Assembly: GCA_014730175.1 (NCBI GenBank)
Contig: WJIR01000105.1
Coordinates: 1 to 33,130 of the forward strand
DNA length: 33,130 bases
Direction of reading: 5' to 3'
Source of the DNA: Candidatus Zixiibacteriota bacterium
GTDB lineage: Bacteria > Zixibacteria > MSB-5A5 > UM-FILTER-46-8
Under the pieces are notes generated by a model, which did no database searches, was not told where the DNA came from, and was given only the letters and a program-made list of their open reading frames with translations. Positions within the stretch are counted from its first letter, which is position 1. Each line of letters starts with the position of its first letter. The position numbers and the translations under genes were made by a program. This document shows, piece by piece, positions 24,913-32,990 of the stretch.

Positions 24913-25073
24913 ACCGGATTTATGACGAAGCAGGTTAAGCCATTTAAGACCCCATCCCGATTTCATCGCCGACGAGCTCCTGTCTGTATGCTTCAGAGAA
25001 TTGATTTTATCAACAGCCTGTCCGAAGGACAAACCTTCATCTACCAATTCGTGGTTTCTATGAATTATCCGGA
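24913..25073. mobile_element. MITE-like repeat, copy C (degenerate, about 161 bp)
   Basis: The right 52 bases (25022-25073) match copy B closely (about 43 of 52), including CCGAAGG, ACAA and TATGAATTATCCGG. The left end ACCGGATTTATGACGAA (24913-24929) is a decayed terminal repeat. Hairpin 1 is lost. GTCTGTAT (24982-24989) is shared with copy B. It lies in the 443-base gap between ackA and the response regulator; apart from the promoter at 25281, nothing else was seen there. Confidence 0.6.
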
Positions 25074-25280
25074 CTATATGCTTCTGGTTTTCATAGCGGG
25101 TAATTAATATTCAGAATACGGTAAACACAAAGAAATTTTATCGATAATGAACCGGTAATTGTATTATAAGCGGTATTAACATAACTCATTCCGAATTTGG
25201 CTACGGTTTTTATAGAAAATCATTGCACAATAGATAAGTACATATTATTCTATAAATGAGAAGAAATACCAATAATCAAC

Positions 25281-25308
25281 CTTGACAAAGGGAGCTTTTT
25301 AAATAATA
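25281..25308 (+). promoter_or_regulatory. Promoter of the response-regulator gene, probably leaderless
   Basis: TTGACA (25281-25286), 16 bases, then TAATAT (25303-25308). The ATG at 25320 is only 11 bases beyond, so transcription would start about 5 bases before it. No ribosome site lies between. Confidence 0.5.
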
Positions 25309-25319
25309 TTAAAATTACA

Positions 25320-26093
25320 ATGAGTGGTTTAGTGGAAATACTGGTAATAAGCGGTGATGTCCAGATTAGAGACCTGTTGAGAGATACGTTGGAATCGATC
25401 GGATACGGCGTTTTGGTTGCAGAGGATCTTTATGTCGCCAATGAGGTTCTGGACAGCAAGCCTGTGGATCTGATATTGTTAGACAACATCATGGTCGACA
25501 GCCCTGAATATCGTTTCATCCGAGCCGTACGGGCTCGCCGGATGCATATTCCTGTTATACTTATCACCGACCCGGTAATTAAGTTCAATATCGATGATGC
25601 TCGCGCCGCAGGAGTTGATGAGTTTTTGCAGAGACCTTTCAGGATTGAGCGGGTGGAAAAAGTTATAGATGAAGTACTTACCCTTTACGATTTTCAGCAG
25701 ATAGGAATACATGCCTTTCTAAATAAGAAGGTTTTGGTTGTTGATGATGACGATAAGCTGCGTTCCATGTTGATGGAGGCTCTCAGGACTTATGGATACA
25801 ACCCCAAAGGAGCAAAGGACGGAAATGAAGCCTTAAATGTTCTCGAATCCGAGGAGTTCGACATGGTGATATCGGATATCAGAATGCCCGAAATGGATGG
25901 GATTACATTGATGCAGGAGATAAAGGAACGCAATCCCAAAACGCCGGTGGTGATAATAACCGGTTATGCGCAGGCATATACCAGGCAAAAGGTATTCGAG
26001 GCGGGGGCGGATGGATTCATTTCCAAACCCTTCCGCTTACGCCAGATGGAGGAGATCCTTCGCAATTTCCTCGGGGGTATCCGCTACGGTTAA
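25320..26093 (+). CDS. Double-receiver response regulator (REC-REC)
   Basis: 257 residues: two receiver domains at about 3-120 and 134-250, with no output domain. The second is canonical: acidic VVDDDD, phospho-acceptor Asp in VISDIRMPEMDG, Thr in VVIITGYAQ and Lys in ISKPF. The first keeps an Asp in LILLDN, but its acidic pocket reads VISGD, losing the usual DD, and its lysine position reads LQRPF. It may therefore be poorly phosphorylated. Such proteins usually act through protein contacts or as phosphate sinks. No histidine kinase is adjacent. The methyltransferase gene starts 45 bases later on the same strand. Confidence 0.9.
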   Translation: MSGLVEILVISGDVQIRDLLRDTLESIGYGVLVAEDLYVANEVLDSKPVDLILLDNIMVDSPEYRFIRAVRARRMHIPVILITDPVIKFNIDDARAAGVDEFLQRPFRIERVEKVIDEVLTLYDFQQIGIHAFLNKKVLVVDDDDKLRSMLMEALRTYGYNPKGAKDGNEALNVLESEEFDMVISDIRMPEMDGITLMQEIKERNPKTPVVIITGYAQAYTRQKVFEAGADGFISKPFRLRQMEEILRNFLGGIRYG

Positions 26094-26138
26094 TTCCCGC
26101 TAATATTCTTCAATAACAAATATAGAGAAAGTAACACG

Positions 26139-26756
26139 TTGTCCGGTAAAGACTCCGATAACCGCCGAAGAAAATTCTTCGATTATCATGCTACTGATTG
26201 GGATAAAAATTATCCACCGGAAGTAATAGAAAAGGCAAAGGATATCTTGTCTGCGCTTCCTATTAACACCGGAGATACTATACTCGATTTGGGCTGCGGT
26301 ACCGGTATACTCTATCCTGTTTTGCAGGACATCAACAAAGGCAGCGGAGTGGTTTATGGTATGGACTTCTCCCGCAAAATGCTATCGGAAGCATCGCTGG
26401 CGTATCCCGCAGGTTCATTAATATGCGCAACCTCTAATCGACTCCCTTTTCGAAATTCATGTTTCGATCGGGTAATAGCCTTTGCCGCATTTCCTCATTT
26501 CTCAGACAAAAGGCAGGTATGCACGGAAGTATACAGGATATTGAAAGCCGCAGGATATTTTTGCGTGGTTCATCTTTTAAGCAGCGAGGAAATAAAAGAT
26601 CATCATTATCATGCCGGTGAGGAGGTCAAAAACGATCTGCTCCCTGCTGAAAGCGAATTTAGAAAAATGTTAACCGAAGCAGGCTTTGAAGATATTTCAA
26701 TTGAAGACAGCGCTGGCAGATATATTCTTATAGCCAGGAAAAATAACAATGGTTAA
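26139..26756 (+). CDS. Class I SAM-dependent methyltransferase
   Basis: 205 residues. Motif I is ILDLGCGTG (48-56), motif II-like MDFSRKML and motif IV-like FDRVIAFAAFPHF, as in the Methyltransf_11/UbiE-like group. The substrate is unknown. The start is TTG at 26139 with a weak GAGAAAG upstream (26124-26130). The gene overlaps the next one by 8 bases, so the two are translationally coupled. That suggests a link with the transporter's substrate, such as a vitamin or cofactor precursor (inference). Confidence 0.88.
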   Translation: MSGKDSDNRRRKFFDYHATDWDKNYPPEVIEKAKDILSALPINTGDTILDLGCGTGILYPVLQDINKGSGVVYGMDFSRKMLSEASLAYPAGSLICATSNRLPFRNSCFDRVIAFAAFPHFSDKRQVCTEVYRILKAAGYFCVVHLLSSEEIKDHHYHAGEEVKNDLLPAESEFRKMLTEAGFEDISIEDSAGRYILIARKNNNG

Positions 26757-27261
26757 CCGCGTTTACATTATTGTATTAAGCGGACTGCTTTTAGCATTAG
26801 CGATAGTACTCCCGATTATATTCCATCAGTTCCAATTGTATGGGAGGATATTTCTTCCGATGCACCTGCCGGTTTTACTTGCCGGCGCGCTGCTCGGACC
26901 GCTCTCCGGTATCATGGTGGGGCTGTTGGCTCCGGGATTGAGTTTCCTTTTAACCGGAATGCCCCCTCCCTATGCGGTCCCCATGATGACTTTGGAACTA
27001 CCGCTCTACGGATCGATAATCGGACTCTGTTATTATAGATTGAAGCTACCGCTTATAGTATCGCTATTGTTAGCGCTGATAGCTGGGCGAATGGCTTTTG
27101 CCTTTGGCTATTTTATCGCCGGATATTTCCTGCAGCTTCCGTATCCTCCGGAAACCTGGCTGTATGCATCGACTATAACAGGTTTGCCCGGGATAGCAAT
27201 TCAGTTGATATTTGTGCCGGTTTTATTTCCGCTGCTGAGCCGATTATCTCATAGATGTTAG
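26749..27261 (+). CDS. ECF transporter S component (substrate-binding membrane protein)
   Basis: 170 residues with about six hydrophobic segments and little else. FLPMHLPVLLAGALLGPLSG followed by IMVGLLAPGLSFLLTGMPPP is the characteristic S-component pattern (compare BioY/ThiT/PanT-type proteins). S components bind a vitamin or metal and work with a shared EcfT-EcfA energy module, which is not in this window. The gene overlaps the methyltransferase by 8 bases. The substrate cannot be told from sequence. The gene converges on DUF502; the 92-base gap holds only a weak GC hairpin (TTCCC/GGGAA near 27330). Confidence 0.85.
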   Translation: MVNRVYIIVLSGLLLALAIVLPIIFHQFQLYGRIFLPMHLPVLLAGALLGPLSGIMVGLLAPGLSFLLTGMPPPYAVPMMTLELPLYGSIIGLCYYRLKLPLIVSLLLALIAGRMAFAFGYFIAGYFLQLPYPPETWLYASTITGLPGIAIQLIFVPVLFPLLSRLSHRC

Positions 27262-27353
27262 TTTGTAAAATTAACGGGTTGTGAGTCAATCACGTAGCCG
27301 ATGGACGAGTAATCAAGAGGCGTGTAAACCTTCCCCGGGCGGGAAAACATTAC

Positions 27354-27953
27354 TCATTTAAGCTTCGGCGGAAGGAGTATCCCGCCGGAAACAATCATTT
27401 TCATACCTTCTTCCACCGTGAGATTCGTCTCCTTGTACTCGCCTTCGTTCAGGATTAACATGAAGCCGCTGGTGGGATTCGGTGAAGTAGGTACGAATAC
27501 ATTTATCTTACCGCCCCCGAGTGATTCCGATTGCTCCCCGGTAAGCTGCGCGGTTACAAATCCTATGGCTGAACTTCCGTGTTTGGGGAAATCCACAATT
27601 ACCACTTTCTGGAATGCGCCCGAGGTTGGCGCCTGCGCCGCCTCGATAAGTTGTTTGGTTCCGAAATAAAAAGATTTGGCTAAAGGTATTTTCGCCAAAA
27701 CCTTCTCCGTAAGGGCTATAAGCTGTTGCGCAAATATAGAGCTTCCTATCAATCCTATAACATATATAAAAAAAACAAGCGCCAATATTCCCAGCCCGGG
27801 AATATGATACCCGATCAACTGGTCAATGTACGGGGAAATTATACCATTGAGGATATTGTAGATGAATTCAAGCGCAACCATGGTAACAAAAATTGGAACC
27901 ACAATCAGCACGCCGGTTAAAAGTCTTTTCCTTATAATCGTTCCTACACTCAT
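27354..27953 (-). CDS. DUF502 membrane protein
   Basis: 199 residues. Two hydrophobic segments lie near the N-terminus (TGVLIVVPIFVTMVALEFIY; GLGILALVFFIYVIGLIGSS). A conserved region follows: PLAKSFYFGTKQLIEA, VVIVDFP and the C-terminal NVFVPTSPNPTSGF and EEGMKMIVSGG. These are hallmarks of the DUF502 family (COG2928), whose function is unknown. It is the last gene of the purB-psd-pssA-purSQ-tatA run, 66 bases after the hypothetical gene. Confidence 0.9.
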   Translation of the reverse strand: MSVGTIIRKRLLTGVLIVVPIFVTMVALEFIYNILNGIISPYIDQLIGYHIPGLGILALVFFIYVIGLIGSSIFAQQLIALTEKVLAKIPLAKSFYFGTKQLIEAAQAPTSGAFQKVVIVDFPKHGSSAIGFVTAQLTGEQSESLGGGKINVFVPTSPNPTSGFMLILNEGEYKETNLTVEEGMKMIVSGGILLPPKLK

Positions 27954-28019
27954 CAGAACATATTGCTTTAAATATTAATTTGAATGGTTAGTATATTGAA
28001 TTGCGAGGTTAAATCAAAG

Positions 28020-28475
28020 CTACTTCCGCTCTTGTTCGTCATCCAGAATAGACTCGGCAAGTGAAAGCGCAACCCCGGATAGCACCACCTCCACTCCTAA
28101 ATTTGAGAAATCGGAGGAGATTAATTGGCGATCGACATTGGCATAAAGAGAACAAGCGGCGCCAACTTCAACCACGATCCCGGAAATCTTATCGCCCGCT
28201 TCGGCAACGAAAGTGACTTCCCCAAGCTCATTGCTGATAACAAATCCGGAGCAATTATGAAGCTGAAGATGGCTCTCCGGCGTATATACCGCCACCATCG
28301 GTCCCTTTATCTTACTGCCTAATTCGGCAACAGGATACAAATCCACACTGATCCTGCGATTCTCAGGCCTGTTTTCGATTATGAGGCGATAATGATCGGT
28401 GAGGTTGTTAACCTCAGCCGCATTAAGGCATTCGGATATCTTTTCTATGTTTTCAGGAGTAAATATCCTCTTCAC
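28020..28475 (-). CDS. Hypothetical protein
   Basis: 151 residues, no signal peptide or membrane segment, and a moderately acidic composition ending DDEQERK. The centre is beta-rich (YRLIIENRPENRRISVDLYP, HLQLHNCSGFVISNELGEVT). I recognise no family. It starts 3 bases after the tatA stop, so it is co-translated with tatA and probably conserved in this operon. A function cannot be given. Confidence 0.6.
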   Translation of the reverse strand: MKRIFTPENIEKISECLNAAEVNNLTDHYRLIIENRPENRRISVDLYPVAELGSKIKGPMVAVYTPESHLQLHNCSGFVISNELGEVTFVAEAGDKISGIVVEVGAACSLYANVDRQLISSDFSNLGVEVVLSGVALSLAESILDDEQERK

Positions 28476-28478
28476 AAC

Positions 28479-28703
28479 TTAACCCTGATTCGGTTCGTCG
28501 GGTTTATCTTTCTTTTCTATTTTGGGTTTCGACGATGGCTCGGGATAATCAACTTCCTCTTTTACATCCCTGACCGCTTTCTTAAATTCCTTCAATCCCT
28601 TACCCATCCCCTGGGCTATCTCCGGAATCCGCTTTGCTCCAAAAAGCAGCAAAACGACCAGCAATACTAAAAGGAGTTCCTGAACTCCAATTCCGCCTAA
28701 CAT
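28479..28703 (-). CDS. tatA: Twin-arginine translocase subunit TatA
   Basis: 74 residues, the usual length. The N-terminal transmembrane helix (IGVQELLLVLLVVLLLFGAK) is followed by FGAKRIPEIAQGMGKGLKEF, the conserved FG hinge and amphipathic helix. A charged tail closes it (PKIEKKDKPDEPNQG). TatA forms the pore of the pathway that moves folded proteins across the inner membrane. TatC is not in the window. GGAGGTG ahead of the ATG is a strong ribosome site. Confidence 0.95.
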   Translation of the reverse strand: MLGGIGVQELLLVLLVVLLLFGAKRIPEIAQGMGKGLKEFKKAVRDVKEEVDYPEPSSKPKIEKKDKPDEPNQG

Positions 28704-28777
28704 GCCAACACCTCCTTCATTTCAGATTTCATACGAGTGTAATATAATTTAGTTTCTCTTTTCATAAAAGGGAAATC

Positions 28778-29044
28778 TTATATATACCACCATTTAAAGT
28801 ATATTAGCACCAAAGCTACACATACAACTGAAACGAAGTTAATTTTAAACATTATACCGAATGTTAAGGAGATCGCATAAAAATTCGCCACAAACGGCTT
28901 AAACCCGATATCGAAACTCTTGGTAAAAAGCGTCTTAACCGCGCCTTCAGGAAGGTATGATCCCACGATCTCGCCTATCAATCCCCCCAATATGGCGCCA
29001 AGAAGCAATGCAATCGTAATAAGTGTTAGTTCCCGCTTTTTCAA
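28778..29044 (-). CDS. DUF4321 small membrane protein
   Basis: 88 residues with two hydrophobic stretches: LITIALLLGAILGGLIGEIV and a C-terminal VSVVCVALVLIYFKWWYI. The pattern GG(L)IGE..GSYLPEGAVK.LF and LTFGIMFKINFVSV fits the DUF4321 family, which has no known role. It starts with TTG at 29044, and its first bases overlap the purQ stop by 4 bases (TTGA), so the two are translationally coupled. Confidence 0.8.
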   Translation of the reverse strand: MKKRELTLITIALLLGAILGGLIGEIVGSYLPEGAVKTLFTKSFDIGFKPFVANFYAISLTFGIMFKINFVSVVCVALVLIYFKWWYI

Positions 29045-29745
29045 TTTAAAACCTTCTCCGCCTGACTTTCAAGAATAGACTCAAATATTTTTCTGCCATC
29101 ATCTCCATGGAGTATGCTTTCCATGTATCTCTCCGGATGCGGCATCATAGCCATTACATTACCCTTTTCATTTATGATACCCGCAATAGAATAGCTGGAG
29201 CCGTTGGGATTATATTTATCATCGACATTACCTTTCTTATCGCAATAACGAAATGTTATCCCCTTATAACTTTTCAGATACTCATAATCTTTTTCGGAAC
29301 AATAATAATTCCCATCATTATGCGCAACCGGCAGCCTGATAACTTCGTTGTGAGAAAGGGATTGCGTAAAAACGGTGTCGCTGTTTTCGGTGAGCAGGTA
29401 AACATCTTTGCAGATAAATCGCAGATTGCGATTTCTCACCAAAGCGCCCGGCAACAATCCGCTCTCACACAAAATCTGGAATCCGTTGCAAATTCCCAAA
29501 ACGATTCCTCCTGATTCCGCAAATTTCATAACCGAACCTATAACCGGTGAAAACCGGGCAATAGCGCCGCCGCGGAGATAATCGCCATAAGAAAATCCTC
29601 CGGGGATAATGATGACATCCGCTCCAGCTAAGTCGGTATCTTTATGCCAGATAAATTTAACTGGCTGGTTCAATACATCTTTGACAGCGCGATATGCATC
29701 ATAATCGCAATTAGAACCCGGGAAGACAATGACTCCGAATGTCAT
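29041..29745 (-). CDS. purQ: Phosphoribosylformylglycinamidine synthase subunit PurQ
   Basis: 234 residues, a class I glutamine amidotransferase that feeds ammonia to PurL in the fourth step of purine synthesis. Active-site residues are visible: C86 in GICNGFQ and the H203/E205 pair in MPHPERY. GGFSYGDYLRGGAIAR is typical of PurQ. It overlaps purS by 4 bases (ATGA). PurL is not in the window. Confidence 0.97.
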   Translation of the reverse strand: MTFGVIVFPGSNCDYDAYRAVKDVLNQPVKFIWHKDTDLAGADVIIIPGGFSYGDYLRGGAIARFSPVIGSVMKFAESGGIVLGICNGFQILCESGLLPGALVRNRNLRFICKDVYLLTENSDTVFTQSLSHNEVIRLPVAHNDGNYYCSEKDYEYLKSYKGITFRYCDKKGNVDDKYNPNGSSYSIAGIINEKGNVMAMMPHPERYMESILHGDDGRKIFESILESQAEKVLN

Positions 29746-29984
29746 GATATCTCCCCGACAGTGAAATTCTCAATTACGGGATTAGCAAGAATCTTCTCGG
29801 ATATCTCACTGAGTATTCTTCTAACTTCATCCTTATCATCAGTTTTAAGGTGAATATCGAAAAACTTGCCGACCCGCACTTCGTCGATATCCTCGTAACC
29901 GATCTCATTGAGCGCCTGCTTAATCGTCTGTCCCTGAGGATCTGCCAGACCGGTCTTCAGGGAAACGTAGACTCTTGCTGTCAT
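29742..29984 (-). CDS. purS: Phosphoribosylformylglycinamidine synthase subunit PurS
   Basis: 80 residues. VYVSLKTGLADPQGQTIKQA is the standard PurS N-terminus and VRVGKFFDIHL the central strand. PurS bridges PurL and PurQ in the three-part FGAM synthase. The gene overlaps the 3' end of pssA by 65 bases in another frame. Its start is well supported by the conserved N-terminus and an AAAAGGAA ribosome site, so the overlap lies in the pssA tail. Confidence 0.95.
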   Translation of the reverse strand: MTARVYVSLKTGLADPQGQTIKQALNEIGYEDIDEVRVGKFFDIHLKTDDKDEVRRILSEISEKILANPVIENFTVGEIS

Positions 29985-30774
29985 AGTCGGATTCCTTTTT
30001 CTCTTTAGATTTCTTGGGTTTTCTCTTTCGCTTGCTTCTGGTCACCCTTGGTAAGTCCTCTTTTGACAGATGCTGGGTTTGCTTTGCCAGAAGCAGTCCC
30101 TCTCGCACCAGTCCGGAAATGATATACACCATTGAGACCGGAAAAAGCGCATACCTGGGCTTGTAGATTATCGCGCCTAACGATACAAGTATCAGGATCA
30201 AACGCAGTATTCCTCCCTTGCTACGGAGCGAAATTCTGGGATTGGATTCATATTCGACATTCGAGACCATTAGCAGCCCAAACCCGATTACCATCGTTAC
30301 CACCAATTTCTCCAGTCGCGCTTCACCCCATACCTGCTCCGAAAAAATTACGTAACTCGCCAGAACCATCGCAGCGGCAGGCACCGGCAGTCCGATAAAA
30401 TTTTTCTTCTTTTCGATACTCGCCTGGAGATTGAACCGAGCTAATCGGAATGCAGCCGCCATTATAAATACAAATGCCAGTATAAACCCCCATCTGCCGA
30501 AAGTTACGAATCTATAAGAATAAAGCATCACCGCCGGCGCTACTGCGAAACTGACCAAATCCGCCAGAGAATCCAGCTCCACGCCGAAATCGGAGGCGCT
30601 CTTGGAAAACCTCGCTACCCTGCCGTCCAGAATATCCAAAAATACCGCCAATAAAATCAGCCAGGCTGATTCAGTCGGATCGGCTCCCCGAATTGCGGAT
30701 ATAATAGCCAAAAATCCGCAAAACATATTCCCCATTGTGAAGACACCGGGAAAGATTCCTTTGAAATCAGCCAT
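29920..30774 (-). CDS. pssA: CDP-diacylglycerol-serine O-phosphatidyltransferase
   Basis: 284 residues; makes phosphatidylserine from CDP-diacylglycerol and serine in the inner membrane. The CDP-alcohol phosphotransferase motif is complete: DGRVAR then GVELDSLAD (residues 50-72, DGxxARx8GxxxDxxxD). Several hydrophobic helices follow (WGFILAFVFIMAAAF, VVTMVIGFGLLMV, LILILVSLGAIIY). A Lys/Arg-rich tail (RSKRKRKPKKSKEKKES) and an acidic end overlap purS by 65 bases. Psd, encoded just upstream, uses the product. The gene overlaps psd by 8 bases. Confidence 0.95.
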   Translation of the reverse strand: MADFKGIFPGVFTMGNMFCGFLAIISAIRGADPTESAWLILLAVFLDILDGRVARFSKSASDFGVELDSLADLVSFAVAPAVMLYSYRFVTFGRWGFILAFVFIMAAAFRLARFNLQASIEKKKNFIGLPVPAAAMVLASYVIFSEQVWGEARLEKLVVTMVIGFGLLMVSNVEYESNPRISLRSKGGILRLILILVSLGAIIYKPRYALFPVSMVYIISGLVREGLLLAKQTQHLSKEDLPRVTRSKRKRKPKKSKEKKESDYDSKSLRFPEDRSGRSSGTDD

Positions 30775-31396
30775 CTACAAACCTTCCGATTACGTCTGAT
30801 CCGGCTCGCACCTTTGCGCTCAAACTCGCCTCCAGTTTAACATTCTCAGGAAGATAGACATCGATTCGGGAACCAAAACGCATCAAACCGATACGCTGCC
30901 CTAATACTACCTCATCTCCGATTTCCAGTCTGTTTACCAGTCTTCTTGCCAAAACTCCCACCACCTGCCTGACGGTAACAATTCCGTAAGGCGTCTCAAT
31001 ATCGGTTTCAATCGCCTTGTTCTTCGACTCCGCTGCAATTTTGTATGCCGGCAAGTACAGACCGTTCTTTTTTCGTATATCGACAACCTTGCCGGAAACC
31101 GGAGTCCGATTGATATGGACATCGAGAGGAGACAGGAATATGGAAACGCTGGAACCAACCGAATCACTCTGCTTCACTTTAACCACTCTCCCATCAGCGG
31201 GAGCGACCACCAGCCTGTCATCCTCCGGCGTTTCGCGGAACGGGTCCCTGAAGAAAAAAAGCATGAATCCGGCGAGAACCAGGAGTAATATCCATAGAAA
31301 TCCAAAAAACAACCAGCCTGTTTCTCTGAAGACAACATAGGAGATTGCCGAGAGTACCACTAATGGGATAAAAAATATTACAACGTCTTTGTCCAT
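30767..31396 (-). CDS. psd: Phosphatidylserine decarboxylase (short, archaetidylserine-type)
   Basis: 209 residues; converts phosphatidylserine to phosphatidylethanolamine. N-terminal hydrophobic helices anchor the protein (GWLFFGFLWILLLVLAGFML). The core has FFRDPFRETP, VAPADGRV, IFLSPLDVHINRTPVSG and the self-cleavage site MRFGSRID, where the serine becomes the pyruvoyl cofactor. This is the short form of about 210 residues common in FCB bacteria. Its ATG touches the purB stop (TAGATG), so translation is coupled. Confidence 0.95.
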   Translation of the reverse strand: MDKDVVIFFIPLVVLSAISYVVFRETGWLFFGFLWILLLVLAGFMLFFFRDPFRETPEDDRLVVAPADGRVVKVKQSDSVGSSVSIFLSPLDVHINRTPVSGKVVDIRKKNGLYLPAYKIAAESKNKAIETDIETPYGIVTVRQVVGVLARRLVNRLEIGDEVVLGQRIGLMRFGSRIDVYLPENVKLEASLSAKVRAGSDVIGRFVDG

Positions 31397-32692
31397 CTAT
31401 TTACCGAAAACGTTTCTGAAAATGTAGTCCACATGCCTGGAATAGAATCCGATGTCGAATACCTTTTCAATTGCTTCCTTACTCAATTGCTCCGAAACTT
31501 CGGGATCCTCCGATACGATATTGTAAAACGGTTTCCTGGTTTTATGTGATAGCATCGCCAACCGCTGTACGATACCGTAAGCTTCCTCGCGGCTGAGTCC
31601 CGCGTTTGTCAGGGATAACAGGAGCCGCTGGCTGGCGATAGTACCGCCGGATTCGAATATATTATCCAGCATTCTATCCGCATCGACACGCAGGCCGGAG
31701 ATTACATCGTTGAATTTCACCAGCATATAATAAAGCAGGGATGTCGACGCCGGGAAAATCACCCGTTCATTAGATGAATGAGAAATATCTCGCTCATCCC
31801 ACAGTGCGACATTTTCCATCGCCGTCAGAGCGTTACCGCGCAGCAAACGAGCCAGTCCGCACATCCTTTCGCAGACAATAGGATTCTTTTTATGGGGCAT
31901 TGCCGAAGAACCCTTCTGTCCCCGCGCAAACGGCTCTTCAAGCTCCCCTATCTCAGTGCGCTGAAGACTGCGGATAACCGTGGCGAATTTCTCAATCGAT
32001 GTGGCGATAATCGCCAGAGTCGAGACATAATGGGCGTGCCGGTCTCGCTGAATAATCTGCGAGGATATTTTGGGCGGTTTAAGACCCAGTTTACGGCAGA
32101 CAATCCTCTCCACTTTGGGGTCTATGTGAGCATAGGTCCCCACAGCGCCCGAGATTTTACCAACCTCAACTTCGGCGGACGCCGCTTTCAGCCGATGCAG
32201 ATTCCTCTCCAGTTCGGCATACCATAGAGCTAATTTTAATCCCATCGTGGTCGGCTCGGCAGCCATGCCGTGAGTGCGGCCCAAAATCGGCACATTCTTT
32301 TGTTTATTAGCTTGCTTTTTTACCGATGTCATCAGTTTCCGAAGGCTTGAAACCAGCAGTTTATTAGTTTCCTTCAACGTATATGCCAGCGATATATCCA
32401 AAATATCCGAAGATGTCATGCCCATGTGTATATACCTGGAATCTTTGCCGACATGATTGCTGACCGATGTTAGAAATGCGATAACATCATGATGCACTTC
32501 GCGCTCGATTTTCTCGATTTCACTAATATCAAACGAAGCTTTCTTTAGAATCACCTCTAATGATTTCTTGGGAATTAAACCCAGCTCAGCCTGAGCTTCA
32601 CAAACGGCCAGTTCCACTTTCAACCAGTTTTCGTACTTATGCTCATCAGACCAGAGCTGTGCCATTTCCGGGTATGTATATCGAGGAATCAT
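31397..32692 (-). CDS. purB: Adenylosuccinate lyase
   Basis: 431 residues, the usual length. It cleaves SAICAR and adenylosuccinate, two steps of purine synthesis. The fumarase/aspartase signature GSSAMPHKKNP is intact, with HMGMTSSDILDISLA and GRTHGMAAEPTTMGLK as further active-site regions. It is the first gene of the operon: purB, psd, pssA, purS, purQ, DUF4321, tatA, hypothetical and probably DUF502. A weak GCAGGA precedes the ATG. Confidence 0.97.
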   Translation of the reverse strand: MIPRYTYPEMAQLWSDEHKYENWLKVELAVCEAQAELGLIPKKSLEVILKKASFDISEIEKIEREVHHDVIAFLTSVSNHVGKDSRYIHMGMTSSDILDISLAYTLKETNKLLVSSLRKLMTSVKKQANKQKNVPILGRTHGMAAEPTTMGLKLALWYAELERNLHRLKAASAEVEVGKISGAVGTYAHIDPKVERIVCRKLGLKPPKISSQIIQRDRHAHYVSTLAIIATSIEKFATVIRSLQRTEIGELEEPFARGQKGSSAMPHKKNPIVCERMCGLARLLRGNALTAMENVALWDERDISHSSNERVIFPASTSLLYYMLVKFNDVISGLRVDADRMLDNIFESGGTIASQRLLLSLTNAGLSREEAYGIVQRLAMLSHKTRKPFYNIVSEDPEVSEQLSKEAIEKVFDIGFYSRHVDYIFRNVFGK

Positions 32693-32758
32693 ATATTAAT
32701 CCTGCTCAAAATTACAAAGCCTTGCTTATAAGGCAGTATATAGTATAATTTTACTAAC

Positions 32759-32916
32759 CTATATTATTCATAAATTTAGTCACCGGCAGCGGAAGCCTTG
32801 CGCTTCCGGCATTTCCTTGGAACCTTCAATTACAGTCTGTATACAATCTGGTTCACTTAAGCTACCGAAGGACAAGCCTTCGGCCACAAATTCATGTTTT
32901 TTATGAATTATCCGGG
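32759..32916. mobile_element. MITE-like repeat, copy B (158 bp)
   Basis: The right end TTTATGAATTATCCGGG (32900-32916) is intact. The left end CCTATATTATTCATAAA (32759-32775) matches its reverse complement at 13 of 17. Hairpin 1 (32789-32810) shares 23 identical bases with copy A. Hairpin 2 is perfect: CCGAAGG (32865-32871) with CCTTCGG (32877-32883). Both hairpins sit at the same offsets as in copy A. The rest of the 32693-33130 gap holds the two inverted repeats listed below and no gene. Confidence 0.7.
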
Positions 32917-32990
32917 CTAAGCGAATAATAATCGCCCCAGCCTCTTATGTCAATCGATTTCAACAGCTTCTTAGATTGAAAGCGTGGTAG

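Noticed and set aside
27325-27347. Bidirectional terminator between the ECF gene and DUF502
   Set aside because: Only a 5-bp GC stem and no T-run on either strand, too weak to call.
31778-32227. Plus-strand open frame of 149 codons inside purB
   Set aside because: Antisense to a conserved enzyme; composition and content give no sign of a real protein.
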